Counted from the stretch's first letter, positions 36,354-45,447 are shown. The stretch is 64,000 bases of DNA from Clostridia bacterium (GCA_017469265.1 JAFUGS010000003.1:43639-107638), one strand, 5' to 3'. The notes: generated by a model from the sequence alone, not told the origin. Numbers and translations are program-made.

Positions 36354-37310
36354 TTACGCTCCTTCCGGCGCGGGCAGCTTCTCCGCCACCCGCATTTTGG
36401 CGCTGTGCGCCCGTGGATTCCGGCTGATCTCCTCCTCGGAGGGTTTGATGGCGCCCCCGCCCAGCACCCGGACCACCGGCTTTCTCCCGCAGGTGCAAAT
36501 GGGAGCCTTCGGCGGGCAGACGCAGGGGTTCTGCAGCCGCTGGAAGCATCGCTTCACCAGCCGGTCTTCCAGGGAGTGAAAGGTAATGACGCAGAGGCGC
36601 CCCCCCGGCTTCAGGCAGTCCACCAGGTCGCAAAGCGCCTGATCCAGGGGGCTCAGCTCGTCATTCACCGCGATGCGGACCGCCTGGAAGGTCCGCCGGG
36701 CCGGGTGTCCCTCCTCCTTCCGGCGCACCGCCTTCGGAATGGCGGCATCCACCGCGGCCACCAGGTCAAAGGTGGTTTCCAGCGGTTTTTCCGCCCGATG
36801 CTCGCAGATCATCTTCGCGATGCGGGCCGCCCACTTTTCCTCGCCGTAATCCCGGATGATCTCCGTCAGCTCCCGTTCATCGGCGGTGTTCAGCAGCTCC
36901 GCCGCCGTCCGCCCCTGGCTGCGGTCCATCCGCATGTCCAGCGGCGCGTCCTCATGATAGCTGAAGCCCCGCTCCGGCGTGTCCAGCTGGGGGCTGGACA
37001 CCCCAAGGTCCAGCAGCGCCCCGTCCAGCGCCGGCGCGCCCGCCGCCGCCAGCAGGGCTTTGGCATCATGAAAATTGCCGTGAATCGCCTGAAAGCCGGC
37101 GAAGCTGCCCAGCCTTTCCGACGCCGCGGCGATGGCGGTCTCATCCCGGTCAATGCCGTACAGCGCCGCGCCGGGCCCCGCCGCCTCCAGGATCGCCCGG
37201 CTGTGCCCGCCGCCGCCCAGCGTCCCGTCGCAGTAGACGCCGCCCTCCTTCAGGGGCATCCATTCCAGCACCTCCCGCAGGAGGACCGGTTCATGAACAA
37301 AATTCCGCAT
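36354..37310 (-). CDS. rsmH: 16S rRNA (cytosine-1402 N4)-methyltransferase
   Basis: A 318-residue SAM methyltransferase with HEPVLLREVLEWMPLKEGGVYCDG, GTLGGGGHSRAILE, GALLDLGVSSPQLDTPERGF and LCVITFHSLEDRLVKRCFQ. It modifies C1402 in the ribosomal P site. Here it is not in a division (mraZ/ftsL) cluster. Instead it lies 20 nt downstream of rsmI, which adds the 2'-O-methyl to the same nucleotide. A CAGGA site precedes ATG 37310. Confidence 0.96.
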   Translation of the reverse strand: MRNFVHEPVLLREVLEWMPLKEGGVYCDGTLGGGGHSRAILEAAGPGAALYGIDRDETAIAAASERLGSFAGFQAIHGNFHDAKALLAAAGAPALDGALLDLGVSSPQLDTPERGFSYHEDAPLDMRMDRSQGRTAAELLNTADERELTEIIRDYGEEKWAARIAKMICEHRAEKPLETTFDLVAAVDAAIPKAVRRKEEGHPARRTFQAVRIAVNDELSPLDQALCDLVDCLKPGGRLCVITFHSLEDRLVKRCFQRLQNPCVCPPKAPICTCGRKPVVRVLGGGAIKPSEEEISRNPRAHSAKMRVAEKLPAPEGA

Positions 37311-37330
37311 GTTTTTCCTGCTCCGTCTTT

Positions 37331-38194
37331 CTATCCTTCCGTGAACAGCTTCTTCAGCCGCAGCGCCGCCTGCTTCACGGCGTTTTTCTTTTCGCCCTCC
37401 AGCGCCAGCTCGTTCTGCGCGTCCCGCAGGGACAGGCCACGCAGGGCCATTTCTTCCACGAGCCGGGCCTCCAGGGACCCCGCCCGGGGCGCCTCCGCCG
37501 GCGCGGGCAGGGGCACCTCGTGCAGATCCAGCACCAGGCAGTACTCCCCTTTTTCCGTCTTCGGATTATCCCGCAGCGCCTGCAGCACCTCCGCCGGGCG
37601 CCCCCGCAGCGTCTTCTCGTGCAGCTTGGTCAGGTCGCAGCTGACGCTGAGCGCCGCCTCCGGCAGCTCCTCCGCGATGGTCTCCACCAGCTCCGTCACC
37701 CGGAAGGGAGATTCATGCACCACCGCCACGCGAACACCTGCAGCGATCTCCCGCAGTTTTTCCCGCAGATCCTTCTTCTCCCGGGGCAGAAAGCCGTAAA
37801 AGGCAAACTCCCGCGTGTCAAAGCCGGAAACGCTCAGGGCCGCCACCGCCGCGCAGCAGCCCGGCACGGGCTGCACCTCGATGCCCCGCTCCAGGCAGGC
37901 CTTCACCAGCCCGTATCCCGGATCCGAGACGCAGGGCGTCCCCGCGTCCGTGGTCAGCGCCACCGTCAGATTCTCCGCCGCCATCCGCTCCGCCAGGGCT
38001 TCCCCCTTGGTGCCCTCGTTATGCTGATGGCAGCTGGTCAGCGGGGTATGAATGTCAAAAACCTGGCACAGTTTTCCCGTCACCCGGGTATCCTCCGCGG
38101 CGATCAGATCCGCCCCCTTCAGGGTTTCCACCGCCCGGGGGGACCAGTCCCGCAGATTCCCGATGGGGGTCGCCACCACGTACAGCACCGGCAT
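37331..38194 (-). CDS. rsmI: 16S rRNA (cytidine-1402 2'-O)-methyltransferase
   Basis: A 287-residue SPOUT-unrelated tetrapyrrole-methylase-fold enzyme with PVLYVVATPIGNLRDWSPRA, LIAAEDTRVTGKLC, TDAGTPCVSDPGYGLVKAC and PGCCAAVAALSVSGF. It methylates the ribose of C1402. ATG 38194 follows GGAGGAG; 13 upstream codons overlap the promoter region and are excluded. It is the first gene of an rsmI-rsmH-RR-HK operon. Confidence 0.96.
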   Translation of the reverse strand: MPVLYVVATPIGNLRDWSPRAVETLKGADLIAAEDTRVTGKLCQVFDIHTPLTSCHQHNEGTKGEALAERMAAENLTVALTTDAGTPCVSDPGYGLVKACLERGIEVQPVPGCCAAVAALSVSGFDTREFAFYGFLPREKKDLREKLREIAAGVRVAVVHESPFRVTELVETIAEELPEAALSVSCDLTKLHEKTLRGRPAEVLQALRDNPKTEKGEYCLVLDLHEVPLPAPAEAPRAGSLEARLVEEMALRGLSLRDAQNELALEGEKKNAVKQAALRLKKLFTEG

Positions 38195-38238
38195 GGTTCT
38201 CCTCCGTTTCCGCTCGCTCCGCCTGTTTTCCACTCTTC

Positions 38239-38268
38239 AGTATAAGCCCGCCGCCCCTTCCCCGTCAA
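38239..38268 (-). promoter_or_regulatory. Promoter for the rsmI-rsmH-two-component operon
   Basis: On the minus strand, TTGACG at 38268-38263, an 18-nt spacer, then TATACT at 38244-38239. Confidence 0.7.
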
Positions 38269-38297
38269 ATACGCCCGCGGGAAAACCCGGACAGCGC

Positions 38298-38324
38298 AAA
38301 AAAACGGGAGTGTTGCCACTCCCG
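38298..38324 (-). terminator. GH3 gene terminator
   Basis: On the minus strand, CGGGAGTG-GCAA-CACTCCCG is followed by seven T residues. Confidence 0.85.
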
Positions 38325-38336
38325 AACGGAAAAAGC

Positions 38337-40406
38337 TTATTTGCGGATTTCCAAAGGCTTCTGCCCGGTCAGGGCCGCGCTGCGGGCGTCCGGCTGGCTC
38401 AGCCCGGCGTACAGCGTGCCGTGCGGCGCCGGCTGACGGTCGCCGTTTTCGTCCACCACGGTCCAGGTCAGGGGATCCAGACGTACCTGGATCTCCTTCT
38501 CCTCCCCCGGTTGCAGGCTGACCCGACGGAAGCCGCAGAGCCGCGGATGAACCGGCGCCAGCGGGCTGTCGCACCGGACATAAACCTGGGCCACCGTTTC
38601 ACCCGCCCGGTCCCCGGTGTTCTTCACCCGCAGGCGGACCGTTTCCGCTTCGGCCTGCGCGCCAGTCACCACAAAGGTGGTGTAGCTCAGCCCATATCCG
38701 AAGGGATACAGGGGCATGCCCTCGAAGTAGCGGTAGGTCCGGTTCCGCATATCGTAATCCTCGAAGGGGGGCAGCTCGCTCACATCGTGATAGAAGGTCA
38801 GGGGCAGCTTTCCGCTGGGGTTCACCTCGCCGAAGAGGATTTCCGCCAGGGCGGTTCCGCCGGCCTGCCCCGGATACCAGGCGAAGATCTTCGCGTCTCC
38901 CTCGGGCACATTCAGATTGCTGCCCGCGGCGATGACCGTCACCAGCTTTTTCGCCTTGTCCCGCAGCAGGGCCAGCAGCTTCCGCTGGCTTTCCGGCAGG
39001 TTCAGATCCTTCTTGTCCCCGCTGAAGTACTCATTCCCCGTGTCTCCCTCTTCGCCTTCCAGCCCCGCGTCCAGGCCCACGCAGGCGACGGTCACGTCCG
39101 CGGTCTCCGCGTACATGGCCGCCTCCGCCAGGCGGTCATCCGCCTGGGCCAGGCCGCTGGTCCGGTCCTTGAACAGATGGCAGCCCAGGCTGTACAGCAC
39201 CCGGATGCCATGCTTCTCCGCGTACGCGCGGATCCCCGCCAGGAAGGTCACGTAGCGGCTGCTGGTGCCGTTGTAATTGCCCTCCAGCGCCATGACGCTG
39301 TCCGCGTTGGGCCCGATGACCGCGATGGTCCGGACCTTCTCCGGGTCCAGCGGCAGGGTGCCGTCGTTCTCCAGCAGCACCATGCTCTTTTCCGCGGCTG
39401 TTTTCGCCAGCGCCGCGTTGGCGTCGGTGTCCACCTCCGTCACGGGAATCGCGTTATACTCGCATTCCTCGTCAAACAGCCCCAGCAGCACCCGGGTGGT
39501 CATCAGCCGCACGCAGGCCCGGGTAATGTCCTCCTCGGTGATCAGGCCCTCCTGCAGCGCCTCCAGCAGGTGCAGATAGGTGTTTCCGCAGTTCAGGTCA
39601 CACCCGTTCTTCATGGCCAGCGCCGCGCTTTCCGGCGCGGTCCCGGTCACATGGTGATTCTCGTGGAAATCCCGGATGGCCCAGCAGTCGCTGACCACAT
39701 GCCCCTGGAAGCCCCAGCGGTCCCGCAGGATATCCTTCAGCAGCGTGGCGGAGCCGCAGGCGGGCTCGCCGTTCACCCGGTTGTAGGCGCCCATGACGCT
39801 TTCCACCTGGGCCTCCTTCACCGTGGCCTCAAAAGCGGGCAGATAGGTTTCGAAAAGATCCTTCCGGCTGGCCCGGGCGTCAAACTGATGCCGCAGCGCC
39901 TCCGGCCCGGAATGGACGGCAAAATGCTTGCTGCAGGCGGCGGTCTTCAGGTATTTGCCGTCCCCCTGCAGGCCCTGGATGAACCGGATGCCCAGCCGGC
40001 TGGTCAGATAGGGATCCTCCCCGTAGGTTTCATGCCCCCGGCCCCAGCGGGGATCCCGGAAAATGTTGATATTCGGGCTCCAGACGGTCAGTCCCTTATA
40101 GATATCCCTGTCCCCGTGGGCGCTCTGCCCGTTGTACTTGGCCCGCGCCTCCCTGGAAATGGTCTCGGCGATTTCCTGCTGCATGTCCTCGTCAAACATG
40201 GCCGCCAGACCGATGGCCTGGGGGAAAACCGTCGCCGTGCCGGCGCGGGCCACCCCGTGCAGCACCTCGTTCCACCAGTTGTAGGCGGGGATCCCCAGCC
40301 GGGGAATCGCAGGCGCGTCGTATTTCAGCTGGCTTGCCTTCTCCTCCAGCGTCATCTGGCTGACCAGGGCTTCCGCTTTTTTCCGGGCTTCCTCTCTGTT
40401 GCGCAT
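38337..40406 (-). CDS. Glycoside hydrolase family 3 (beta-xylosidase/beta-glucosidase-like)
   Basis: A 689-residue GH3 enzyme. The catalytic TIM-barrel carries YNWWNEVLHGVARAG (41-55), KHFAVHSGPE and the nucleophile Asp240 in VVSDCWAI. The (alpha/beta)6 domain (AEKSMVLLENDGTLPL; GDTGNEYFSGDKKDLNLP) and a C-terminal fibronectin III-like domain (YPFGYGLSYTTF onward) follow. YNWWNEVLHG is typical of the xylosidase-leaning subgroup. There is no signal peptide, so it probably cleaves imported oligosaccharides. It has its own promoter and terminator and no adjacent transporter. Confidence 0.92.
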   Translation of the reverse strand: MRNREEARKKAEALVSQMTLEEKASQLKYDAPAIPRLGIPAYNWWNEVLHGVARAGTATVFPQAIGLAAMFDEDMQQEIAETISREARAKYNGQSAHGDRDIYKGLTVWSPNINIFRDPRWGRGHETYGEDPYLTSRLGIRFIQGLQGDGKYLKTAACSKHFAVHSGPEALRHQFDARASRKDLFETYLPAFEATVKEAQVESVMGAYNRVNGEPACGSATLLKDILRDRWGFQGHVVSDCWAIRDFHENHHVTGTAPESAALAMKNGCDLNCGNTYLHLLEALQEGLITEEDITRACVRLMTTRVLLGLFDEECEYNAIPVTEVDTDANAALAKTAAEKSMVLLENDGTLPLDPEKVRTIAVIGPNADSVMALEGNYNGTSSRYVTFLAGIRAYAEKHGIRVLYSLGCHLFKDRTSGLAQADDRLAEAAMYAETADVTVACVGLDAGLEGEEGDTGNEYFSGDKKDLNLPESQRKLLALLRDKAKKLVTVIAAGSNLNVPEGDAKIFAWYPGQAGGTALAEILFGEVNPSGKLPLTFYHDVSELPPFEDYDMRNRTYRYFEGMPLYPFGYGLSYTTFVVTGAQAEAETVRLRVKNTGDRAGETVAQVYVRCDSPLAPVHPRLCGFRRVSLQPGEEKEIQVRLDPLTWTVVDENGDRQPAPHGTLYAGLSQPDARSAALTGQKPLEIRK

Positions 40407-40452
40407 GTGCTTTCTCCTTTATCACGGTTTCGCGGCAATACCTTCGTTTTTC

Positions 40453-40481
40453 ATGTTAACACAGGGAAACCGGTTTTTCAA
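40453..40481 (-). promoter_or_regulatory. Promoter for the GH3 gene
   Basis: On the minus strand, TTGAAA at 40481-40476, a 17-nt spacer, then TAACAT at 40458-40453. Confidence 0.6.
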
Positions 40482-40492
40482 CGCCAGAACGC

Positions 40493-40524
40493 AAAAAACC
40501 TGCGCAGTGCTTGCGCTGCGCAGG
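40493..40524 (-). terminator. Terminator of the murB-rapZ-whiA-membrane protein unit
   Basis: On the minus strand, CCTGCGCAG pairs with CTGCGCAGG and is followed by six T residues. Confidence 0.85.
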
Positions 40525-40533
40525 ACATCCGGG

Positions 40534-42516
40534 TCATGTTTCCGGCACCCGGTACAGGGTGGCCTCGCTGTTTTCAAACACGATCGGATACATTTCCGCC
40601 AGGGTTTCCTCATCCACGTCATAGCTGGACCGTTCATAGGAGGAAACATAGATATACTCCGCGCCGTACTTCGCCGGCACGTCGGAGAAGGAGGCCGGGT
40701 CCTCGTAGAAGCAGGAGAGGTCCACCTTTCGCTCCGTGGTGTCAAAGCCGTGCCAGTACAGCCAGAGGTCCGGCCCGCAGACGATGGTGCGCCCGGCGAT
40801 GGAAGACACCGGATTCAGGTGCTGGGTTCCCGTCAGGAAAACCGCGTCCGGCTCCGTATGGTCCCGAACATACTGTCCGGCCTCCACCGAGGCGGCGGAA
40901 AAAGCCTGATAGCTGGAAACCGCTTCCCTGGCCAGCGTCAGGCCCGCGCTCAGAAACAGAACCACCGCCGTGGCCCCGGCCAGGACGCCCCGTCCCGGCA
41001 GCCCCCGCAGCCTGCGCCAGAGCCGGGCCGCCCAGTTGGCCACGATCATGCATCCGATCATCCAGGCCAGGTAGAACAGCTTGTTGTTGTCATACTCGTT
41101 GGGCTGGAAACGGATCAGCTCCGCCGCCAGCACGATGGGCAGCATGCCCCAGAACATCCGCCGCTGCCTCGGATCCTTTTCAAAGGCCGCCGCCAGCAGC
41201 ATCAGGAAGGGCAGGCCGATGTTCTTGACATAGAACCAGAGATAGAAATCCCGCATGCCCAGCCCGCCGGGATTGTTCACCCAGTTGAACTGGAAGCGGA
41301 GAAAGCCGGTATGGGCGGTCTCCGTCTGAAAGGTCTGGGCAAAGGTAAAGCCGATCAGCTGCGGCAGCGCCAGCGCCGCGGCGGTGGCGCCGTAAATGGC
41401 ATAGTCCGCCAGCATACGGCCCCTCTTCCGCGTTCCGGACGGATCCCCGTGGATCAGGTCATAGCCCAGGTTGCCGGCGGAGCACAGGGCCAGGGCCACA
41501 AAGGTATGGGTATGAATCAGCGGCAGCGCGCCCGCCCAGATTCCCAGCAGCAGCAGGCCCCGGAGGCGATGGGTGTCCGAAGGTCTCCCCGGCCGGAACA
41601 GGGTCTCCAGCAGGTAAAAGCAGGGCAGCCCCATGGCCCAGCCGCCCAGCAGCGTCCGCTGCGGGATCATCAGATCCGCGATCACGTTGCTCCAGCGAAG
41701 ATTGTTGGGCTCCGGCTGGTTGGTCGGGGTTTTGTAATATCCCTCCATTATATGGCGCAGCCTCGCCATCAGGGTCAGCCCGCCATCCGCTTCGTAACCC
41801 GCGGCCTGGTCAAAATCGTACAGAAAACCCAGCCCGCCGTTCAGGAAAAAGAGCAGGGCCGCCAGCACGACGGTTTTCCGTCCGATGGTCATCTCCCGCC
41901 CCAGAATCATGACCCCCATATAACACAGGAGCATCATGAAGGTACCGGGCAGGATCACCGCGGCCTGCAGACCGCATCCCATCAGATAAAAGCTGGAGCT
42001 GAGGCTGTCCGTCAGGAAGGGATAGCTCAGCCGATGCCCGGGATAAAACGGATAGTCCGCGGGAAAGCGCTTCCCCACCAGTCCGGTGATAAAGCTCAGA
42101 TGCATGGGCAGATCCCCGTAGGTGCTCTGGCCCACGTTCCAGTTGCCCCCCGCGTCCACGCGCATGACGTGGGTATACTGCAGGTACGCGCTGAAGATCG
42201 TCAGCGGGAGCGCCACCAGCAGCATCTGGCGGAGGAGGACGCGTTCCGACGCGTCCCAGCCCCGGCATGGCCGCCGGTCCCGGACAAAATAGCACAGCGC
42301 CGCCAGCAGCGCCCCCGCCCCCAGCGCCAGCCAGTGCGCCGTCCAGGTGAAGGACCAGCCGAAGGCAAACAGCGCGGGGAGCCAGGTCATTTCCAGCAGC
42401 CCCAGACTCATGCCAAGCCAGGCCCGGTCCAGTGCCCGCCGCCCGGGCAGCAGCCATCGGACGCTGAGCGTTCCCAGCGCCTGAAAGCATAGAAAATACA
42501 TCACGGAAAGCAGCAT
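40534..42516 (-). CDS. Polytopic membrane protein, GT-C glycosyltransferase-like
   Basis: A 660-residue protein with about 12 hydrophobic helices and a C-terminal soluble part (about 560-660). The first large loop carries STYGDLPMHLSFITGL, and helix ends carry charged motifs such as RFQPNEYDNNKLFYLAWM. This pattern resembles lipid-linked-sugar (GT-C/PMT-like) transferases and related uncharacterised proteins, but no family is certain. ATG 42516 follows GGAGG. It lies 29 nt downstream of whiA with no terminator, so it may be the last gene of the murB operon. Confidence 0.65.
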   Translation of the reverse strand: MLLSVMYFLCFQALGTLSVRWLLPGRRALDRAWLGMSLGLLEMTWLPALFAFGWSFTWTAHWLALGAGALLAALCYFVRDRRPCRGWDASERVLLRQMLLVALPLTIFSAYLQYTHVMRVDAGGNWNVGQSTYGDLPMHLSFITGLVGKRFPADYPFYPGHRLSYPFLTDSLSSSFYLMGCGLQAAVILPGTFMMLLCYMGVMILGREMTIGRKTVVLAALLFFLNGGLGFLYDFDQAAGYEADGGLTLMARLRHIMEGYYKTPTNQPEPNNLRWSNVIADLMIPQRTLLGGWAMGLPCFYLLETLFRPGRPSDTHRLRGLLLLGIWAGALPLIHTHTFVALALCSAGNLGYDLIHGDPSGTRKRGRMLADYAIYGATAAALALPQLIGFTFAQTFQTETAHTGFLRFQFNWVNNPGGLGMRDFYLWFYVKNIGLPFLMLLAAAFEKDPRQRRMFWGMLPIVLAAELIRFQPNEYDNNKLFYLAWMIGCMIVANWAARLWRRLRGLPGRGVLAGATAVVLFLSAGLTLAREAVSSYQAFSAASVEAGQYVRDHTEPDAVFLTGTQHLNPVSSIAGRTIVCGPDLWLYWHGFDTTERKVDLSCFYEDPASFSDVPAKYGAEYIYVSSYERSSYDVDEETLAEMYPIVFENSEATLYRVPET

Positions 42517-42545
42517 TTTTCCTCCAGGTTCATTTCCGCCCCGGG

Positions 42546-43505
42546 TTACGCCAGCGTCTTTTCCAGCTCCATCAGCCGCCGCAGCCGGTGATTCACCGCG
42601 CTTTTGCTGATGGGCGGATCCAGCATCGCCCCGATCTCGGCCAGGGAGCAGTCCGGGTTTTCCATTCTCGCCCTGGCCACCTCCCGCAGCGCGGGCGGCA
42701 GGGTAAACAGGCCGATCCGCAGGCTGATGTTTCGGCAGGCTTCCGCCTGCTTCTGGGCCGCGTCCAGCATCCGTTCGCTGTTGTGCTCATCGCAGTTCGC
42801 TGCCCGGCTGGCCCGCAGCCGAATCTGCCGTTTCACCCGGATGTTTTCCATTTTCAGCACGCTGGTGCCCGCGCCCATCATGGCCAGCATATCGCTGATC
42901 TGCTCCGCGCCCTTGAGATACACGACGGTCTGCCCCTTCCGCTCGTAAGTGTGGCAGGGCAGATCGCTCTTCTCCAGCAGCCGCCGCAGCATCCCGCTCA
43001 GCCGCTCATTTTCCGCCTTCCACTCCAGGTGGTATTCCTTTTCGGGATTCGTCATGGTGCCGGCCCCCAGGAACGCCGCCCGGAGAAACGCCCTCCGGCA
43101 GCACTGCCGGGTCAGCGGATGCCGGGGCACGGTCTGCCGCAGGCTCATCCGTCCCTGCTCATCCGTCTCCGCCATGTGCAGCGCCATGAGCAGCGCGCGG
43201 CTGTCCTGCTCGCTCAGCGTCAGCACCCAGGTTCTCCGTCCGCCAAAGCGGCGGGTCTGGGTGAAATGCAGCATGGGGCTGACCTCCAGCCGGGTTTTCA
43301 GAAGCTGGAAGAGCCTCCGCGCCGCGCCTGTGTTTTCCATCCGGTAGGTCACCGTCAGGCTTCCCCCGCTTCGAAACCGCAGATGCCCGGAGGTCTGGGT
43401 GAAAGCCCCGATTTCGCTCAGCTGGCAGCAGCTTTTTCCCATGGGAAGCCGCACCAGCTCTTCCTTCACGCCGGCGGCAAAGCTCTGGTTTTCGTCCCTT
43501 GGCAT
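42546..43505 (-). CDS. whiA: Sporulation/division regulator WhiA
   Basis: A 319-residue protein with a LAGLIDADG-like N-terminal domain (FRAAFLGAGTMTNPEKEYHLEW) and a C-terminal HTH (SLAEIGAMLDPPISKSAVNH, then RLRRLMELE). In Bacillota WhiA affects division and chromosome organisation; in Streptomyces it is a transcription factor. GGAGGG precedes ATG 43505. It is the third gene of murB-rapZ-whiA. The yvcK gene usually found between rapZ and whiA is absent here. Confidence 0.95.
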   Translation of the reverse strand: MPRDENQSFAAGVKEELVRLPMGKSCCQLSEIGAFTQTSGHLRFRSGGSLTVTYRMENTGAARRLFQLLKTRLEVSPMLHFTQTRRFGGRRTWVLTLSEQDSRALLMALHMAETDEQGRMSLRQTVPRHPLTRQCCRRAFLRAAFLGAGTMTNPEKEYHLEWKAENERLSGMLRRLLEKSDLPCHTYERKGQTVVYLKGAEQISDMLAMMGAGTSVLKMENIRVKRQIRLRASRAANCDEHNSERMLDAAQKQAEACRNISLRIGLFTLPPALREVARARMENPDCSLAEIGAMLDPPISKSAVNHRLRRLMELEKTLA

Positions 43506-43511
43506 CGCCGG

Positions 43512-44414
43512 TTATCCCTCCTCGATCGGCGTGCTCCACCGGGCCTGCTCCAGCTGCAGATCCCGATGGCTGACCTCTGTGGGCAGGCCGGTCTCCCGCA
43601 GGAAGGCCCCGATGGCTTCCGCGATGGCCACGGACCGGTGGGCGCCGCCGGTACAGCCCACGGCGATCACCAGCCGGTGTTTTCCCTCCTCCATGTAGTG
43701 CGGAATCAGAAAACGCAGCATCTTCTCCCACTGGGACAGGAATTCCCGGGTCGTGGGGTTGTCCATGACATAGCTGCGGACATCCTCGTCCAGCCCGCTG
43801 TGGTGGCAGAGGCTTTCAATGTAGAAGGGATTGGGCAGGAAACGGACATCCATGACCAGGTCCGCCTGCCGGGGCAGACCCCTTTTGAAGCCGAAGCTCA
43901 TCACCTCCGCCCGCATGACGGGGGTTTCCTCATTCAGCCCGCCCAGGGTCTTCTTCAGCAGCGCCGTCAGCGCCCGGCTCCGGAGCCCGGTGGTGTCAAT
44001 GACAAAATTGGCGGTCTCCCGCAGGGGCTGCAGGCGGGTTCTTTCCTCGGTGATGGCCTGCATCAGCGTCAGGCCCTCCTGGGTCAGGGGATGATCCCGC
44101 CGGCTCTCCTTGTAGCGGTCCAGCAGGGTTTCATCGCTGGCTTCCAGAAAGATGATATCAATCCGGTTGCCCATTTTCCGCAGCTCGCTGATCATGCCCG
44201 CCACCGCGTCCGCGTCAAAAAACTCGCCGCTGCGGACATCCATGGCGATGGTCACGGAGGTCTGGCGGATCGGCGCGGAGTTGAAGGCCTCCACCAGCCG
44301 CGGCAGCATCATGGGGGGCATATTGTCCATGCAGAAGCTGCCCTGGTCCTCCAGATAATGGACACAGGCCGTTTTACCGGCGCCGCTCTGCCCGGTGACA
44401 ATCAGGTATCTCAT
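43512..44414 (-). CDS. rapZ: RNase adapter/nucleotide-binding protein RapZ (YvcJ)
   Basis: A 300-residue P-loop protein with GQSGAGKT (8-15), a DSF-like FCMDNMPPMMLPRLVEAF, FLEASDETLLDRYKESRRDHPL, and the C-terminal GCTGGAHRSVAIAEAIGAFL. In E. coli RapZ guides RNase E to a regulatory RNA; in Bacillota YvcJ has GTPase/ATPase activity and a less clear role. Its ATG overlaps the murB stop (ATGA). Confidence 0.94.
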   Translation of the reverse strand: MRYLIVTGQSGAGKTACVHYLEDQGSFCMDNMPPMMLPRLVEAFNSAPIRQTSVTIAMDVRSGEFFDADAVAGMISELRKMGNRIDIIFLEASDETLLDRYKESRRDHPLTQEGLTLMQAITEERTRLQPLRETANFVIDTTGLRSRALTALLKKTLGGLNEETPVMRAEVMSFGFKRGLPRQADLVMDVRFLPNPFYIESLCHHSGLDEDVRSYVMDNPTTREFLSQWEKMLRFLIPHYMEEGKHRLVIAVGCTGGAHRSVAIAEAIGAFLRETGLPTEVSHRDLQLEQARWSTPIEEG

Positions 44415-45292
44415 GCCTCATCCTCCCCCAGAATCCGGATCTCCGGCTCAAGCCGGATGCCGGTTCTTTCCTCCACGATACGCTGCACCGCCCGCATCAG
44501 GTCCAGAAAGTCCCGGGCCCGTTCCCCGGTGTTGACCAGAAATCCCGCGTGCTTCGGGCTCACCCGCGCGCCGCCGATGGCATACCCCTTCAGCCCGCAC
44601 TGATCAATCAGCGCCGCGGCGTACGCGCCTTCCGGCCGTTTGAAGGTACTGCCCGCGCTGGGCACATCCAGGGGCTGGCTTTCCGCCCGGCGCCGGTTCA
44701 GATCCGCCATGGTTTCCCGGATCACCCGGGGATCCCCTTCCTCCAGCCGGAACCGGACCTCGCTGATCACCAGGCCGTTCTCCTGCATGGCGCTCCGCCG
44801 GTATCCAAAGCCCAGGGCGTCCCCTTCCAGGGTGAGAAAACCGCCGTCCGGGGTGACCCCCGCCACGGAGGACACCACCTGGGCCATTTCGCCGCCGTAG
44901 GCGCCGGCGTTCATGAGCACGCCGCCGCCCACCGTGCCGGGGATGCCGGAGGCAAACTCCAGCCCCGTCAGCCCGTGCTCCGCCGCCGCGGACGCCACCG
45001 TCCCCATCATGGCCCCGGTCTGGGCGATGATTTCCCGTCCCCGGACTTCCACCCGGTTCATGCCCCGGCCCATGCGGATCACAAGGCCGCGGATGCCCCC
45101 GTCCAGCACCAGCACATTGCTTCCGTGGCCCAGGATCGTCACCGGGATTTCCCGGCTCCGGGCCTCCCGCATCAGGCCGGCAATCTCCTCCCGGGAGGCC
45201 GGCAGCGCCAGCCAGTCCGCCGGGCCGCCCAGCTTCAGCGTGGTATAATCCCGCATCTGGGCGCCGGGTAAGATCTGATATCCTTCAAACAA
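44411..45292 (-). CDS. murB: UDP-N-acetylenolpyruvoylglucosamine reductase
   Basis: A 293-residue FAD enzyme of peptidoglycan synthesis (type II, lacking the extra loop). It has TLKLGGPADWLALP, LGHGSNVLVLDGGIRGLV, FASGIPGTVGGGVLMNAGAY, PSAGSTFKRPEGAYAAALID and GARVSPKHAGFLVN. It reduces the enolpyruvyl group on UDP-GlcNAc. The start is TTG 45292, preceded by AGAGGAAG; no ATG is suitable. A structured leader of about 145 nt precedes it. Confidence 0.95.
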   Translation of the reverse strand: MFEGYQILPGAQMRDYTTLKLGGPADWLALPASREEIAGLMREARSREIPVTILGHGSNVLVLDGGIRGLVIRMGRGMNRVEVRGREIIAQTGAMMGTVASAAAEHGLTGLEFASGIPGTVGGGVLMNAGAYGGEMAQVVSSVAGVTPDGGFLTLEGDALGFGYRRSAMQENGLVISEVRFRLEEGDPRVIRETMADLNRRRAESQPLDVPSAGSTFKRPEGAYAAALIDQCGLKGYAIGGARVSPKHAGFLVNTGERARDFLDLMRAVQRIVEERTGIRLEPEIRILGEDEA

Positions 45293-45440
45293 AGCGTTCT
45301 TCCTCTTCTTTCAGGCGGATGTCTCATCGGCTTCGCGGTATTTCCCGCCGATGAGCGGCGCGGATTTCCGCGCCGGGCGGCCGGAAATCATACGGCCCCT
45401 GCCGGAGCGCTCTCCGGCCCCGCCGGTTCGCGCGCGCCGC
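45293..45440 (-). promoter_or_regulatory. Structured 5' leader of murB
   Basis: Between the promoter and the TTG start are four consecutive stem-loops. Visible stems are GCCGGAG/CTCCGGC, a GGCCG/CGGCC pair, GGCGCGGA/TCCGCGCC (45357-45374), and CTCATCGGC/GCCGATGAG (45323-45355). None has a T-run. I do not recognise a known riboswitch class. The density of stems suggests regulation or transcript stabilisation. Confidence 0.4.
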
Positions 45441-45447
45441 AAAACTG

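Noticed and set aside
38052-41228. A 1058-codon plus-strand open frame
   Set aside because: It is antisense to rsmI, the GH3 gene and the membrane protein, which have clear domains and ribosome sites. High GC leaves long open frames on the opposite strand.
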